Under the pieces are notes generated by a model. The model saw only the letters and a list, made by a program, of their open reading frames with translations, had not been told where the DNA came from and did no database searches. Shown one piece after another: positions 28,463 through 37,357 of a DNA stretch of 64,000 bases. The DNA comes from Nakamurella sp040546275 (lineage in GTDB: Bacteria > Actinomycetota > Actinomycetes > Mycobacteriales > Nakamurellaceae), in assembly GCF_040546275.1 (NCBI RefSeq), contig NZ_JBEPNO010000025.1, positions 1 through 64,000 on the forward strand, read 5' to 3'. Numbering within the stretch: the stretch's first letter is position 1; each line of letters opens with the position of its first letter. The translations under genes were made by a program, and so were the position numbers.

Positions 28463-30701
28463 TCAGAACGGTGGTTCGTCGGGGTCGGGGTATTGGCGGG
28501 CTTTGTCGGCTGCCAGTTGTAGGCCGTAGGCGATGGGGTCGAAGCGTCTGAGGGTGTTGTTGTTCTGGGTGCGGAACCGTTCGTAGGAGCCGGCGGCGGC
28601 GATGTCTTCTTCGATGCGGGCGTTGAACTCTTCCTGCGTCTCCTGGTCGTCTTCGTCGTCTTCGTCGGCGGGCCGGGGGTCTGTGTCCGTGCCGAGGCGG
28701 TGGATGAAGGTGGTGCGGTGGTCGAGTTTGATCCGTTGCGCCTTCAGCAGGCGGGTGTTCTCGGCTCGGCGGCGTGGCGGCGTGCGATGAGGATTTTGGT
28801 TTGTTCGGCGTGACTTTGGGCGGTGCTGCCGCCGTCGAGGATGACCGGGGACGGGCGCGCGCAGGGGCAGCAGTCGTGGTCGTCGGTGTCGGCGTCGCTG
28901 CCGACAGTCGTTTCCTGCGGGCTGTTTTCGTCGGCGGGATCTGGTCGTTCGTGGTCGGGGATGGCGAATTCTTTGGGGTGGTCGACGTAGTGGTGGCCGG
29001 TGGGGCTGGTCCACAGCATGGTCAGGCCGTCGTCGGGGCTGCGGGTGGCGGTCCAGTCGGTGAACGTTTTCAGGAAGTGGTGGTGTCGGGATAGCGGGTC
29101 GAGACTTTTCGCATCCGTCTGACCGCCGCGTTCGGGATGCTCGTGGTCGAAGGATTCTCGGTGGTCCAGGTCGCACAGTGGTCCGGGGATCCGGCAGGAC
29201 GGGAAGCGGCAGGTCCCGGCGGCGGTGAGCACCTGGTCGGTCACTGTCTGGGTGGGGATGTATGTCGGAACAGGCGCGGTGGAACCCACCGCCATCGCCT
29301 GCCCCTGCTCGTTGACGACGATCACCGCGAGGGTTCGGATGGACGTTTTCATCGCGAGGGCGAGGTGGGCGGGCAGGAATCCGTGTCCGGTGAGTTCGGC
29401 GGGGTCCTGGTTGAACTCGGTGAACGCCGCGAGGCTCATGGTCAGGTTGAAGTGCGCACCCCGGCCGTGGTGCTTGGTGATCTTCGACAGTTTCCGGCCC
29501 GGTCGCGCGGTGATCGGCTGCGTGGTGATCGGCTGCGGCGCAACAGGAACAGGAACGGCTGGCTCGGCGGCCGGGGACGGTGCTGGCTGAGTCGCGGCGG
29601 GCACCGCCACCTCGACGGACGCCGCGGCCTCATCGTTTTCCTGAGCCGGGTTCGCCGCTCCGGGCTGAGCTGTCGGGTCCTGGTTCTGCTCGGTGCCGGC
29701 GGGGGTCTCGTCGAGGTCGGTGGTGTGGGGGTGTCGGTTTCGGGGGAGGTGGCCTGGTCGTCCGATTCGGTGGAATCCTCCGGGGTGCAGGTGTCGCGGA
29801 GGTCGACGAACCCGTTGGCCAGGATCTGCAGGCACATGTCGACCAGGGCGTCGGCGCGGCACGCGGCGATGCCCCGTTCGTCCATCCCGACGGTGGCTTT
29901 GGCGATCCGGTCCAAAAGGTCGAACACGGCGACGGCGACTTCGGCGGTCAGGTGCGCCCGGATCATCCCCATCCCGTCGACGCTGGGGGTGTGGTCGACG
30001 AACCGGTCCTTGCGGGCCTTGTCCGCCCGTTTCTTCGACGCGGTGGGGTCGGCCAGGATGACGCGCAAATCGATCATCGGCCGCAGCAGCCCCGGGGTGC
30101 GGGTTTCGGCCAGCGGCAGCATCTTCGCCTCCACCGCGGTCCGCAACTCCGGGTCGAGGTTGGCGGTGCGTTCGGCGATCATCCGGGCCCGGGGTAGGTC
30201 GATCCGGCCGGCCTTCAACGCCGCGAGGGTCGCCGGCAACTCCTGCACCAACTCCACCGCGGCGGACACCCGCCGGGATGCGCCCAGCGGCGATTGGTGC
30301 AGGGCGGCGCTGACCTCCGCGGCGGCCATGTCCTGGGCCCGTTCGGCGATCAGCACGCTCATCGCTTCCGGGTCGACCAGCCCGCCGGGGCGGTTCGCCA
30401 GGCCGGTGTGGTCGATCAAACCGGCGATCAGCTTCGTCATGGATCCGCACCGTCCGGGTGTGGCGAACTCCGCGACCGCGGCGATCTGCACGGCCTGCAG
30501 GTGGGAGATCAGCCGGTTCGCCGCGACGATCAGATCCGGCAGCTCGGACGGCGACAACGCTGCCGGGACAGCGGAGGTCACCCACCCGAAGGTGTCCGCG
30601 ACCGGCACGGCAGCGGGGGCAGCAGCCGGTTCCGGCGTCGGCGCAGCGGCCGGTCCGGAAGGTGCGGCAGCACTGTCGGGGTCGACCGGTACCGTCGCCA
30701 T
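28463..30701 (-). pseudogene. 13E12-type DUF222/HNH endonuclease gene broken by two frameshifts
   Basis: The N-terminal frame from ATG 30701 encodes a DUF222 domain (SELPDLIVAANRLISHLQAV; ARMIAERTANLDPELR; VDHTPSVDGMGMIRAHLT) to about residue 320. The reading frame then changes near C-runs at 29701-29731. It continues with HNH residues in frame two (TCRFPSCRIPGPLCDLDHR and LSRHHHFLKTFTDW). A second change at 28768-28783, a perfect 8-bp duplication, returns to a frame ending RFDPIAYGLQLAADKARQYP. The 13E12 family is multicopy in actinobacteria and may be a homing-type nuclease. The DUF222 part alone could still be translated as a 419-residue product with a frameshifted tail. Confidence 0.85.
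28768..28783 (+). repeat. 8-bp tandem duplication causing a frameshift
   Basis: Two perfect copies of ggcggcgt lie in the 13E12 gene. Deleting one copy makes the upstream frame run into the long downstream C-terminal tail, so the duplication explains the second frameshift. Confidence 0.85.
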
Positions 30702-30772
30702 ATCAGCACCCCCTTTTGAGCCTCGTCGAACCGCTCAATCACTGGACTATTGTTCGATTATATTCATTCGGA

Positions 30773-31270
30773 GTGCTGACACACAATGGTTTTGCTCTCA
30801 GCAGATTACCTGCATCCGAAGGATGTGAGTTGCGCCCCGGAAGCCCCGAACTCGCCGCATTCGCCCACGACAGCCGGGCCTGGGTGAGCACCGACGAGGC
30901 GGACCTGCCGGTCGCCTACCTGCTGGTTGAGATCGTCGATGGTGACGCACATATCGAGCAGGTTTCGGTGCACCCGGAACACGCCCACCGCCGCATCGGC
31001 CAGTCCCTGATCGAAGTCGCCGCGGACTGGGCAGCGCGTCAGGCCTTGGCCGCGCTGACCCTCACCACCTACGCCGAGGTGCCATGGAACGCCCCCTACT
31101 ACGAGCGTCTCGGTTTTCGAATCCTGCACGACGCCGACCTGGGTGGTGGCCTCCGTTACGCGAGACGACTGGAGGCAGCCCGCGGCCTTGACCGGTGGCC
31201 GCGGGTCGCCATGCGGCTGGACATCGGGTCGGACAGCCTTCAAGCCGCCAACAGTCAGGAGCCGCTGTAG
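30773..31270 (+). CDS. GNAT-family N-acetyltransferase with missing or degenerate N-terminus
   Basis: About 165 residues from GTG 30773; GTG 30882 is an alternative and no site has a clear Shine-Dalgarno. The acetyl-CoA-binding core is intact: HIEQVSVHPEHAHRRIGQSL, then LTLTTYAEVPWNAPYYERLG, then PRVAMRLDI. In relatives about 45 further residues precede DSRAWVSTDEADLPVAYLL and form strand 1 and helix 1. Here they are replaced by sequence without family features, exactly where the promoter region of the neighbouring 13E12 gene begins. Activity is therefore doubtful. The 3' end overlaps the convergent VOC gene by 16 bases. Confidence 0.7.
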   Translation: MLTHNGFALSRLPASEGCELRPGSPELAAFAHDSRAWVSTDEADLPVAYLLVEIVDGDAHIEQVSVHPEHAHRRIGQSLIEVAADWAARQALAALTLTTYAEVPWNAPYYERLGFRILHDADLGGGLRYARRLEAARGLDRWPRVAMRLDIGSDSLQAANSQEPL

Positions 31271-31680
31271 TCCACTGCGACGTCGACAACCCAAGTGATG
31301 CCGAACTTGTCGGTGAGCATGCCGTAGGCGGGCGCCCACTGGGCCGGCCCGAGCGGCTGGGCGATGGTCGCTCCGTCGGACAACTTCGACCAGATCGCGG
31401 TGACTTCCTCCACCGTCTGGCCACGCAGTGACTCGTAGAACGGATCGACGCCCTTGTCCCAGCCTCGGCTGGCCGGAACGTCATAGGCCATGACGGCAAA
31501 CCCGTTGTCGGACACGACCTGCCCCCACATCACCAGGTTCGCCTCGTCCGGATGCTGGACGTTGTGCATGTCCTGGTAGGTCAGGATCGTCAGGTCACCG
31601 TCGAAGACGGAACGGTAGAACTCGAGCGCCGCGCGGGCGTCTCCCTTGAAGTTGATGTGGGTGACGGCTTGCAGGGTCAT
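31255..31680 (-). CDS. VOC-family protein, PhnB-like
   Basis: A protein of 141 residues with the PhnB/3-demethylubiquinone-methyltransferase-like pattern: HINFKGDARAALEFYRSVFD, MWGQVVSDNGFAVMAYDVP, and a terminal GMLTDKFGITWVVDV. These proteins lack strong catalytic residues and are often controlled by a neighbouring DeoR/WYL regulator. That regulator is divergent here, with a palindrome between the two genes. Confidence 0.87.
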   Translation of the reverse strand: MTLQAVTHINFKGDARAALEFYRSVFDGDLTILTYQDMHNVQHPDEANLVMWGQVVSDNGFAVMAYDVPASRGWDKGVDPFYESLRGQTVEEVTAIWSKLSDGATIAQPLGPAQWAPAYGMLTDKFGITWVVDVAVDYSGS

Positions 31681-31725
31681 TGTTGGCTCCTCGCCTCTGG
31701 TTGGGATGCAAGAAGCGTCGCAGGG

Positions 31726-31750
31726 GTAGAGGACAGCAAGTGTCCTCTAC
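31726..31750. promoter_or_regulatory. Perfect 10-bp inverted repeat, candidate operator of the WYL regulator
   Basis: Arms gtagaggaca (31726-31735) and tgtcctctac (31741-31750) flank a 5-bp spacer in the 80-bp gap between the divergent VOC and WYL genes. The location and symmetry fit autoregulation and joint control. Confidence 0.75.
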
Positions 31751-31760
31751 TTCGGGCATC

Positions 31761-32798
31761 ATGGAATTCGTGCCGAAAACTTCAGCCCGGTTGCTGTCGC
31801 TGCTCTCGTTGCTCCAGGCCCGACGGGACTGGCCAGGGCCGCTACTGGCCGAACGCCTGGACATCAGTGCCCGGACGGTGCGCCGCGATGTCGACCGCCT
31901 GCGCGAACTCGGCTACTCGATCACCGCGTCCAAGGGACCCGAAGGTGGCTACCGCCTCGATTCCGGTGCCCAGCTGCCACCGCTGCTGTTCGACGACGAG
32001 CAGGCCGTCGCACTCGCCGTCGCGCTCCGGATCGCCACTACCTCGGGGGCGGGTATCGCCGAGGCCGCCTTGCGCGCGCTGAACACCGTGCGGCAGGTCA
32101 TGCCCGCTCGGCTACGCGCTCGGATCGACACCCTGCAGGTCACCGCCGTGAACCCGCCCCCGAGCGGGCCGGATCCACAGGTCGACAGCGGCCTGCTCAT
32201 GACGCTGGGCGCCGCCGTCCACGGCCGCGAGGTCCTCCGCTTCGACTATGCCTCGGAAGACCCGCCGGGATCGAACGATCAGCCGAGGGCAGATCAGCCG
32301 ACAGCGCACCGGGTGGAGCCCCATCACCTCGTCACCTGGGGTGATCGTTGGTACCTCGTCGCCTGGGATCTGGATCGCACTGACTGGCGCACGTTTCGCG
32401 CCGACCGGATATCGCCGCGCACGCTGACCGGGCCGCGCTTCACCCCGCGTGAACTGCCTGGCGGCGACGACGTCAGCGCCTTCGTGACCAAGAGGTTTCG
32501 AGGTTCGGAAAGCGCGACCGGGCCGGGAGGCTGGTCGTGCCAGGGCGAAGTGATCCTCGACCTCCCGGCCGTCGCGATCCGGCCGTACACGCGGGAGGGA
32601 ATCGTCGAGGCAGTCGGGCCGGATCGATGTCGGCTCAGCCTCGGGGCCTGGTCCTGGACCGCGTTGGCCGCCACGATCGGCCGATTCGACGCCGACATCG
32701 AAGTAGTCGGCCCGCCCGAACTCGCCGCAGCATTCGGGCGGCTGGCCCGCCGCTACGCCGACACGGCTTCCCGGGCCGGGATCAGCGATCGACCGTGA
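31761..32798 (+). CDS. YafY-type transcriptional regulator (HTH plus WYL domain)
   Basis: About 345 residues from ATG 31761; GTG 31770 is an equally sensible start. A DeoR/HTH_11 winged helix lies at residues 5-60 (ARLLSLLSLLQARRDWPG; DISARTVRRDVDRLRELG), followed by a WYL domain (HHLVTWGDRWYLVAWDLD, then WRTFRADRI) and the WCX C-terminal part. WYL domains sense nucleic acid or small ligands. It is divergent from a PhnB-like VOC gene across a perfect palindrome, the standard regulator/target pair of this family. The end overlaps the convergent XRE gene by 17 bases. Confidence 0.9.
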   Translation: MEFVPKTSARLLSLLSLLQARRDWPGPLLAERLDISARTVRRDVDRLRELGYSITASKGPEGGYRLDSGAQLPPLLFDDEQAVALAVALRIATTSGAGIAEAALRALNTVRQVMPARLRARIDTLQVTAVNPPPSGPDPQVDSGLLMTLGAAVHGREVLRFDYASEDPPGSNDQPRADQPTAHRVEPHHLVTWGDRWYLVAWDLDRTDWRTFRADRISPRTLTGPRFTPRELPGGDDVSAFVTKRFRGSESATGPGGWSCQGEVILDLPAVAIRPYTREGIVEAVGPDRCRLSLGAWSWTALAATIGRFDADIEVVGPPELAAAFGRLARRYADTASRAGISDRP

Positions 32799-33678
32799 AC
32801 GCGGTGACGGCGGAGACCCGCAGGAAGTCGAGTTTCGCAGCAGCCTCTGATCCGGATGCCGCGGTGTAGGCGACGATGCGCAGGTCGGTGCCGGCCACGG
32901 TGAATACATCGCAGTCCAGTTCCACGTCACCGACGACGTTGCTGTGCAACACTTTCCGTTCCGATTGATGCTCCCCGACGGCGCCCCTGTCCCAGAGCTC
33001 GCGGAACCGCACACTCGTGCCCAGCAGTTCCCCAACCAGGGCGCGTACCCCACGGTCACCGGGGTATCGGCCCTGCACGCGCCTCAGGTCGGCGACCAGT
33101 GACGCCTCGAACGAATCGACCCCGACCGAGCGGCTGACGATGCAGCTCCCGGTGCTTTCGCCGAGGCCGGTCCCGTTGAAGTGCGACCGCACCAGGTTCG
33201 GCCGGGCGGTGTAGGGATGGATCGGCTCGCCCAGCAGGGCGGCCCACAGGGGACTCCACGTCAGGAGATCCCACGACGCAGTGAAGACGGCCAGTGGTGT
33301 CTCTCCGAGACGGGCGACCAGGCGCTGGACACCGGGCGGGATGTGCGACGGCACCTCTTTGGCCGACGGTGGAAGGAGTCCGGCCACGATGAAGAGATGG
33401 TCACGCTCGCCGTCGGTGAGTTGCAGTGCCCGGGCCAGCGCCGACCCGACCTGCGGGGACGGCCGTCGAGCGCGGCCCTGTTCGAGCCGGACGACGTAGT
33501 CGACGCTCAACCCGGCGAGCGAGGCGAGTTCCTCACGTCGGAGCCCGGGCGCCCGCCGTGAATCGCCGGCAGGCAAACCGACGTCGACCGGCGAGAGGCG
33601 ATCCCGCCACGAGCGCAGCAGCGCACCGAGTTCACCGTGATTACCGAGTTCACCGTGATTGCTGGCGGATTCCTGCAT
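32782..33678 (-). CDS. XRE-family helix-turn-helix regulator with MmyB-like ligand domain
   Basis: About 298 residues from ATG 33678. The helix-turn-helix spans residues 30-95 (GLRREELASLAGLSVDYVVR, then LEQGRARRPSPQV). The C-terminal MmyB-like fold (PLAVFTASWDLLTWSPLWAA; DCDVFTVAGTDLRIVAYTA) resembles a PAS-like ligand pocket that binds fatty acids in one studied member. It is divergent from a short-chain dehydrogenase by 100 bases, its usual target arrangement. The N-terminus contains a perfect 18-bp in-frame duplication encoding NHGELG twice. Confidence 0.9.
   Translation of the reverse strand: MQESASNHGELGNHGELGALLRSWRDRLSPVDVGLPAGDSRRAPGLRREELASLAGLSVDYVVRLEQGRARRPSPQVGSALARALQLTDGERDHLFIVAGLLPPSAKEVPSHIPPGVQRLVARLGETPLAVFTASWDLLTWSPLWAALLGEPIHPYTARPNLVRSHFNGTGLGESTGSCIVSRSVGVDSFEASLVADLRRVQGRYPGDRGVRALVGELLGTSVRFRELWDRGAVGEHQSERKVLHSNVVGDVELDCDVFTVAGTDLRIVAYTAASGSEAAAKLDFLRVSAVTAFTVDR
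33625..33660 (-). repeat. 18-bp in-frame tandem duplication
   Basis: Two perfect copies of an 18-bp unit lie at 33625-33642 and 33643-33660 in the N-terminal codons of the XRE regulator. The frame is kept. Confidence 0.9.
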
Positions 33679-33779
33679 CTGCCCAGTCTGCCAGCAGCGC
33701 CAGCATCCTGGGTGGTACTGCCGATCCACATGCTGAGCCGGGCCTGGATGGCCGACCGATCCAGATGCAGACTCGAAGC

Positions 33780-34472
33780 ATGACAACAACACTGATCACC
33801 GGAGCCAACAAGGGCCTCGGCTACGAAACCGCCCGTCGACTTCTCGAGGCCGGGCACACCGTGTGGATGGGCGCGCGGGACGCAACCCGCGGGCAGGAGG
33901 CTGCCGGCGTTCTCGGCGGCCGATTCGTGCAGATCGACGTGACGAGCGACGAATCAGTCGCCGCGGCCGCCGAGACAATCCGGGCTGCAGGCGGTCTCGA
34001 CGTCCTGATCAACAACGCGGGCATCCCCGGGCCGTTCGGCCCGCCGGCAGAACTCAGTGCGGCCGACGCTCTCGCCGTGTACGACACGAACATCGTGAGC
34101 ATCGTCCGAATGACGACCGCCTTCGTTCCTGTTCTCCGTGACTCGAGCGCTCCGACCATCGTCAACGTGACCAGCGGACTGGGATCCTTTGGCGCGGTGC
34201 ACGACACCGACCGGATCGAGTCGACAATCGTTGCTCCGCTGTACACCTCGTCGAAATCCGCCGTCACGATGCTCACCGTCCAGTACGCGAAGGCGTTCCC
34301 CGAGATGCGGATCAACGCGGCCGACCCCGGTTACACCGCAACAGATTTCAACGGGAACAGCGGAACGCAGACGGTGCAGGAAGGCACTGACGCGGTCTTC
34401 GAGCTGGCCACGCGTGGCGGTGAAGGTCCGACCGGTACGTTCATCGACCGCTCCGGCGTCGCACCTTTCTGA
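33780..34472 (+). CDS. Short-chain dehydrogenase/reductase
   Basis: A protein of 230 residues with the classical SDR cofactor motif TLITGANKGLGYETARRLL at residues 4-22, LDVLINNAGIPGPFG (NNAG), the catalytic Ser in VTSGLGSFG and the YTSSK segment (Y-x-x-x-K). The Arg in GARDATRGQ suggests NADP preference. It is probably regulated by the divergent XRE gene, which commonly accompanies such reductases. Substrate unknown. Confidence 0.9.
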   Translation: MTTTLITGANKGLGYETARRLLEAGHTVWMGARDATRGQEAAGVLGGRFVQIDVTSDESVAAAAETIRAAGGLDVLINNAGIPGPFGPPAELSAADALAVYDTNIVSIVRMTTAFVPVLRDSSAPTIVNVTSGLGSFGAVHDTDRIESTIVAPLYTSSKSAVTMLTVQYAKAFPEMRINAADPGYTATDFNGNSGTQTVQEGTDAVFELATRGGEGPTGTFIDRSGVAPF

Positions 34473-34501
34473 AGCCCTGATCGTCCGCAGCAGCGCCATT
34501 C

Positions 34502-35305
34502 TCACCCCCGGGCGACCAGGTTCGTGGCGACCAGGGGCGAGCCGGCCTCGATCAGCGCCAGATCGCGCTGGGCAAAGCGGAGGTGCTCGCACTCCTCGTT
34601 GAGGATCACCCACAGGCAGCGAATCGCGCGGAACCGTTGCCCGTTCTCCCAGAACGGTCCCTCCCCTTCGACTTCCAGCTCCTCCGGGCTCACCTCGGCC
34701 AGGAATCGACGTACCTTTTCTACGCGGTCCGCGCGCAGATCGAGGACCGCGTCGTAGGGGGGTCTCGCGTCCACGTCGATACCGATCTCGCCCGGCAGTC
34801 GGCCGCTGAATTCGGTGAGTTCGGTGAACGGCATTCCCCACGGGTGGAAGGGCTTGTCTTCGCCCTTGACCGCCCCCAGCCACGCGTCGGTAGCGAAGAC
34901 CAGGTGCCGCAACGTCTCCGCAAACGACCATTCCTGCGCCACCGAGACGTCTGGGGTGCCGGCGGGCATGGCAGCCACCTTCTCGTAGAGGGCTGACCAA
35001 CTCTTCCCCAGCGCGACCCAGCCCGCCTGAAGTCCGGCCGCATCAGACGAGCGGCGCAAGGCCCTTGCTGGTTCCCGTCGGGTGAGTTCCGCTTCGATCA
35101 ATGGAGCGACCTCCACGCCGTTGATCAACAGACCGTCGATCTCGCAGCCGTCGATGGAGGCACCCGACAGGCTCAGATCCCGCATGACGACACCGGACAA
35201 ATCACACATGCGGAACCGCGCGTCGTTGAGTTGGGTCTTGCGGAAGCGCGCTCCTGTCAGGTCCGCGCCGTCGAACTCGTTGCCCTGCACATCATTTTCG
35301 GTCAC
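34502..35305 (-). CDS. Pentapeptide-repeat plus DinB-like four-helix protein
   Basis: About 267 residues from GTG 35305 with GGGGAG upstream. Residues 8-65 are pentapeptide repeats (FDGADLTGARFRKTQLNDAR; LSLSGASIDGCEIDGLLING). The rest is a DinB/MDMPI-type four-helix bundle with metal-ligand candidates (ETLRHLVFATDAWLG and the LNEECEHLRFAQRDL segment). The two parts occur together in actinobacterial thiol-transferase-like proteins. A mycothiol-dependent or damage-related role is possible but not shown. It stands alone between convergent and same-strand neighbours. Confidence 0.82.
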   Translation of the reverse strand: MTENDVQGNEFDGADLTGARFRKTQLNDARFRMCDLSGVVMRDLSLSGASIDGCEIDGLLINGVEVAPLIEAELTRREPARALRRSSDAAGLQAGWVALGKSWSALYEKVAAMPAGTPDVSVAQEWSFAETLRHLVFATDAWLGAVKGEDKPFHPWGMPFTELTEFSGRLPGEIGIDVDARPPYDAVLDLRADRVEKVRRFLAEVSPEELEVEGEGPFWENGQRFRAIRCLWVILNEECEHLRFAQRDLALIEAGSPLVATNLVARG

Positions 35306-35388
35306 GCGCGTCTCCCCATCGTTCGGCCTGGAACCACACGATAGGACGGGATGCGGACGTTCTGCGGCCGGAACCGCGAAATCTCTCC

Positions 35389-36453
35389 CTACAACCTGTT
35401 GCGGCGCTTGAAGACGCGGTAGAGAACCACCGACGAGAGCACCATGAGAACCAGTGCGAGTGGGTAGCCGACCACCCAGTGGAGCTCCGGCATGTGGTCG
35501 AAGTTCATCCCGTAGACCGCCGCCACCAGCGACGGCGCGAAGAAGATCGCAGCCCAACTGGAGATCTTCTTGACCTCCTCGCTCTGCTCGAGACTGGCCT
35601 CGGAGATCTTCCGGACCTCCTCGTTCTGGGCAAGGCTCGCCTCCGTCAGGTTGCGCATCTCGTCGTTCTGCCGCTGGCCGACGAGGGTGCCGTTCACCGT
35701 CAGGGCGTTCTGCAGGAGCAGCCGGAAGCCGTCGACCTTCTCGGTGATCCGGACGGTGTGGTCCTGGACGTCGCGCAGTCGGCGGCGCAGCTCCTCGGCG
35801 ACCTTGTACTTGTCGAAGCCGCGGCTCAGGCCGTCCAACATGCCCTCGAGCGGCTGGGTGGCCCGTTGCATCTCGATGACCTCGCGGAACAGCTCGTAGA
35901 TCCGGCGGGAGACGGCCGGATCGCCGTCGAACAGCTGGTTCTCGACCTGGTCGATGTCGACCTGCAGTCGGGCCACGACCGGGGCGTACTCGTCGACGAC
36001 CTGGTCGAAGATGGTGTACAGCACCGCTTCCGGACCTTGGGCCAGCAGGTCGGGGTTTCGTTCGAGACGACCTCGCACATTCCCCAGGTCGGGGGGCTCG
36101 GCGTGCCGGACAGTCACCACGAAGTTGGCTCCGGTGAAGACGTGCAGCTCGCCGAACTCCACCCGTCCGGTCTCCTCGACGTACCGGGCGGGCCGCAGGA
36201 CGGTGAACAGGACGTCGCCGTACCGCTCGGACTTCGGCCGTTGATGGGCGGCCACCGTGTCGTCGACGGCGAGGTGGTGCAGGTTGAACTCCCGTGCCAC
36301 CGACTTGATCTCGGCCTCATCGGGCCGGTAGAGGCCGATCCACGCCAGGCCGTCGCACTTCTGCAGCAGGTCGTACGTCTCGTCCAGGCTGTGCGCAACA
36401 GGTCCACGCCGGCCGCCGACGTAGATCGAGTTGTTGATGACAGTCAACCGCAC
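35389..36453 (-). CDS. corA: CorA-family magnesium/cobalt transporter
   Basis: About 354 residues from GTG 36453. A long cytosolic alpha/beta funnel is followed by a stalk helix and two C-terminal membrane helices. The selectivity motif is YGMNF, followed by MPELHW in the periplasmic loop. The terminal basic KRRNRL tail is cytosolic. Before TM1 the stalk carries an imperfect tandem repeat (EASLAQNEEVRKIS then EASLEQSEEVKKIS); relatives I recall have one such unit, so this copy is longer. Pentameric inner-membrane channel for Mg2+; no riboswitch is visible upstream. Confidence 0.93.
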   Translation of the reverse strand: MRLTVINNSIYVGGRRGPVAHSLDETYDLLQKCDGLAWIGLYRPDEAEIKSVAREFNLHHLAVDDTVAAHQRPKSERYGDVLFTVLRPARYVEETGRVEFGELHVFTGANFVVTVRHAEPPDLGNVRGRLERNPDLLAQGPEAVLYTIFDQVVDEYAPVVARLQVDIDQVENQLFDGDPAVSRRIYELFREVIEMQRATQPLEGMLDGLSRGFDKYKVAEELRRRLRDVQDHTVRITEKVDGFRLLLQNALTVNGTLVGQRQNDEMRNLTEASLAQNEEVRKISEASLEQSEEVKKISSWAAIFFAPSLVAAVYGMNFDHMPELHWVVGYPLALVLMVLSSVVLYRVFKRRNRL

Positions 36454-36619
36454 GTCCCCTGCTCGTCGACGTACCCCCTGGACTACCCAGGATAACGACC
36501 GCCGACGTGGTCCAGACCCCAACGACGAACCCGGTCAGATCAGGGAGCGTGCAGATCTACGGCCCGATCCATGAGAAATGTCATGGGTGCGACGATGCGC
36601 CGATTGCCATGATCGACCG

Positions 36620-37357
36620 ATGAACGACGCAAGCATGATCCAGCCGACGCTGGCGGCACAACAGGAGATCGAGCACGGAATGGCGGCCCACCCGGCGCGC
36701 AAGGGGCTGCTGTTCAACCTGGCCGTCACGGTGTTGGAGGTCGGAGGGGCCATCCTGGTGTTCCACATCGTGAAAGCCAACGGCGGCGGTGATGTCGGCG
36801 CGTACCTCGCCGGCAGTCTCGCTCCGATCCTCGGCGCGCTGGTGATCTGGATCAGGGCCCGCAAGTTCAGCGGCGCCTCCGCGGCGATCTTCGCGTTCGC
36901 TGTGCTGTCGGCGTTGGTGGCCATCGTCGGGTCGACCGAACCGAAAGTGCTGCTGTACAAAGACTGTGGGGTGACCGCGGCGATCGGGCTGATCTTCGGC
37001 CTCTCCTGCATCTTCGCGCCACGGCCGGTCCTCTTCTACTTCGCCCAGCGGTACGGGACCGACGGAACCCGCGACGGGATGGCAGTTTTCGACAAGATGT
37101 GGGTCGCCTACGACGGCTTCCGTCGCTCCCTGTACCAGATCTCGGCCCTCTGGGCCGTGGTGTTCCTGGTCCAGGCCGGCGTCACCGCTGCCATCATCGC
37201 AGCGACGCCGTTCAGCACTGGATACAACTACGACCAGATCCTGCCGATCGTCGCCTTCGTGCTCGCCGGCGGAATGACCGTGGTGCTTTCCGCCAAGGCG
37301 AAGAGGGCCGGCGCGGCGCGGGCCATTGCGGCGCGGGAACGTAGCCTGCAGCAGTAG
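36620..37357 (+). CDS. VC0807-type multi-pass membrane protein
   Basis: A protein of 245 residues from ATG 36620. About six hydrophobic helices are visible, for example LLFNLAVTVLEVGGAILVFH, AYLAGSLAPILGALVIWI and AAIGLIFGLSCIFAPRPVLF. RPVLFYFAQRYGTD and a final basic tail are typical of the VC0807 family, whose function is unknown. It is divergent from corA. An imperfect palindrome (ccatga, 6 bp, tcatgg at 36569-36586) lies 34 bases before the start and may be regulatory. Confidence 0.8.
   Translation: MNDASMIQPTLAAQQEIEHGMAAHPARKGLLFNLAVTVLEVGGAILVFHIVKANGGGDVGAYLAGSLAPILGALVIWIRARKFSGASAAIFAFAVLSALVAIVGSTEPKVLLYKDCGVTAAIGLIFGLSCIFAPRPVLFYFAQRYGTDGTRDGMAVFDKMWVAYDGFRRSLYQISALWAVVFLVQAGVTAAIIAATPFSTGYNYDQILPIVAFVLAGGMTVVLSAKAKRAGAARAIAARERSLQQ

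Noticed and set aside
36569..36586. ccatga/tcatgg palindrome as an operator of the VC0807-type gene
   Set aside because: Only 6-bp arms and no adjacent regulator; mentioned in the gene entry but not listed as a separate site.
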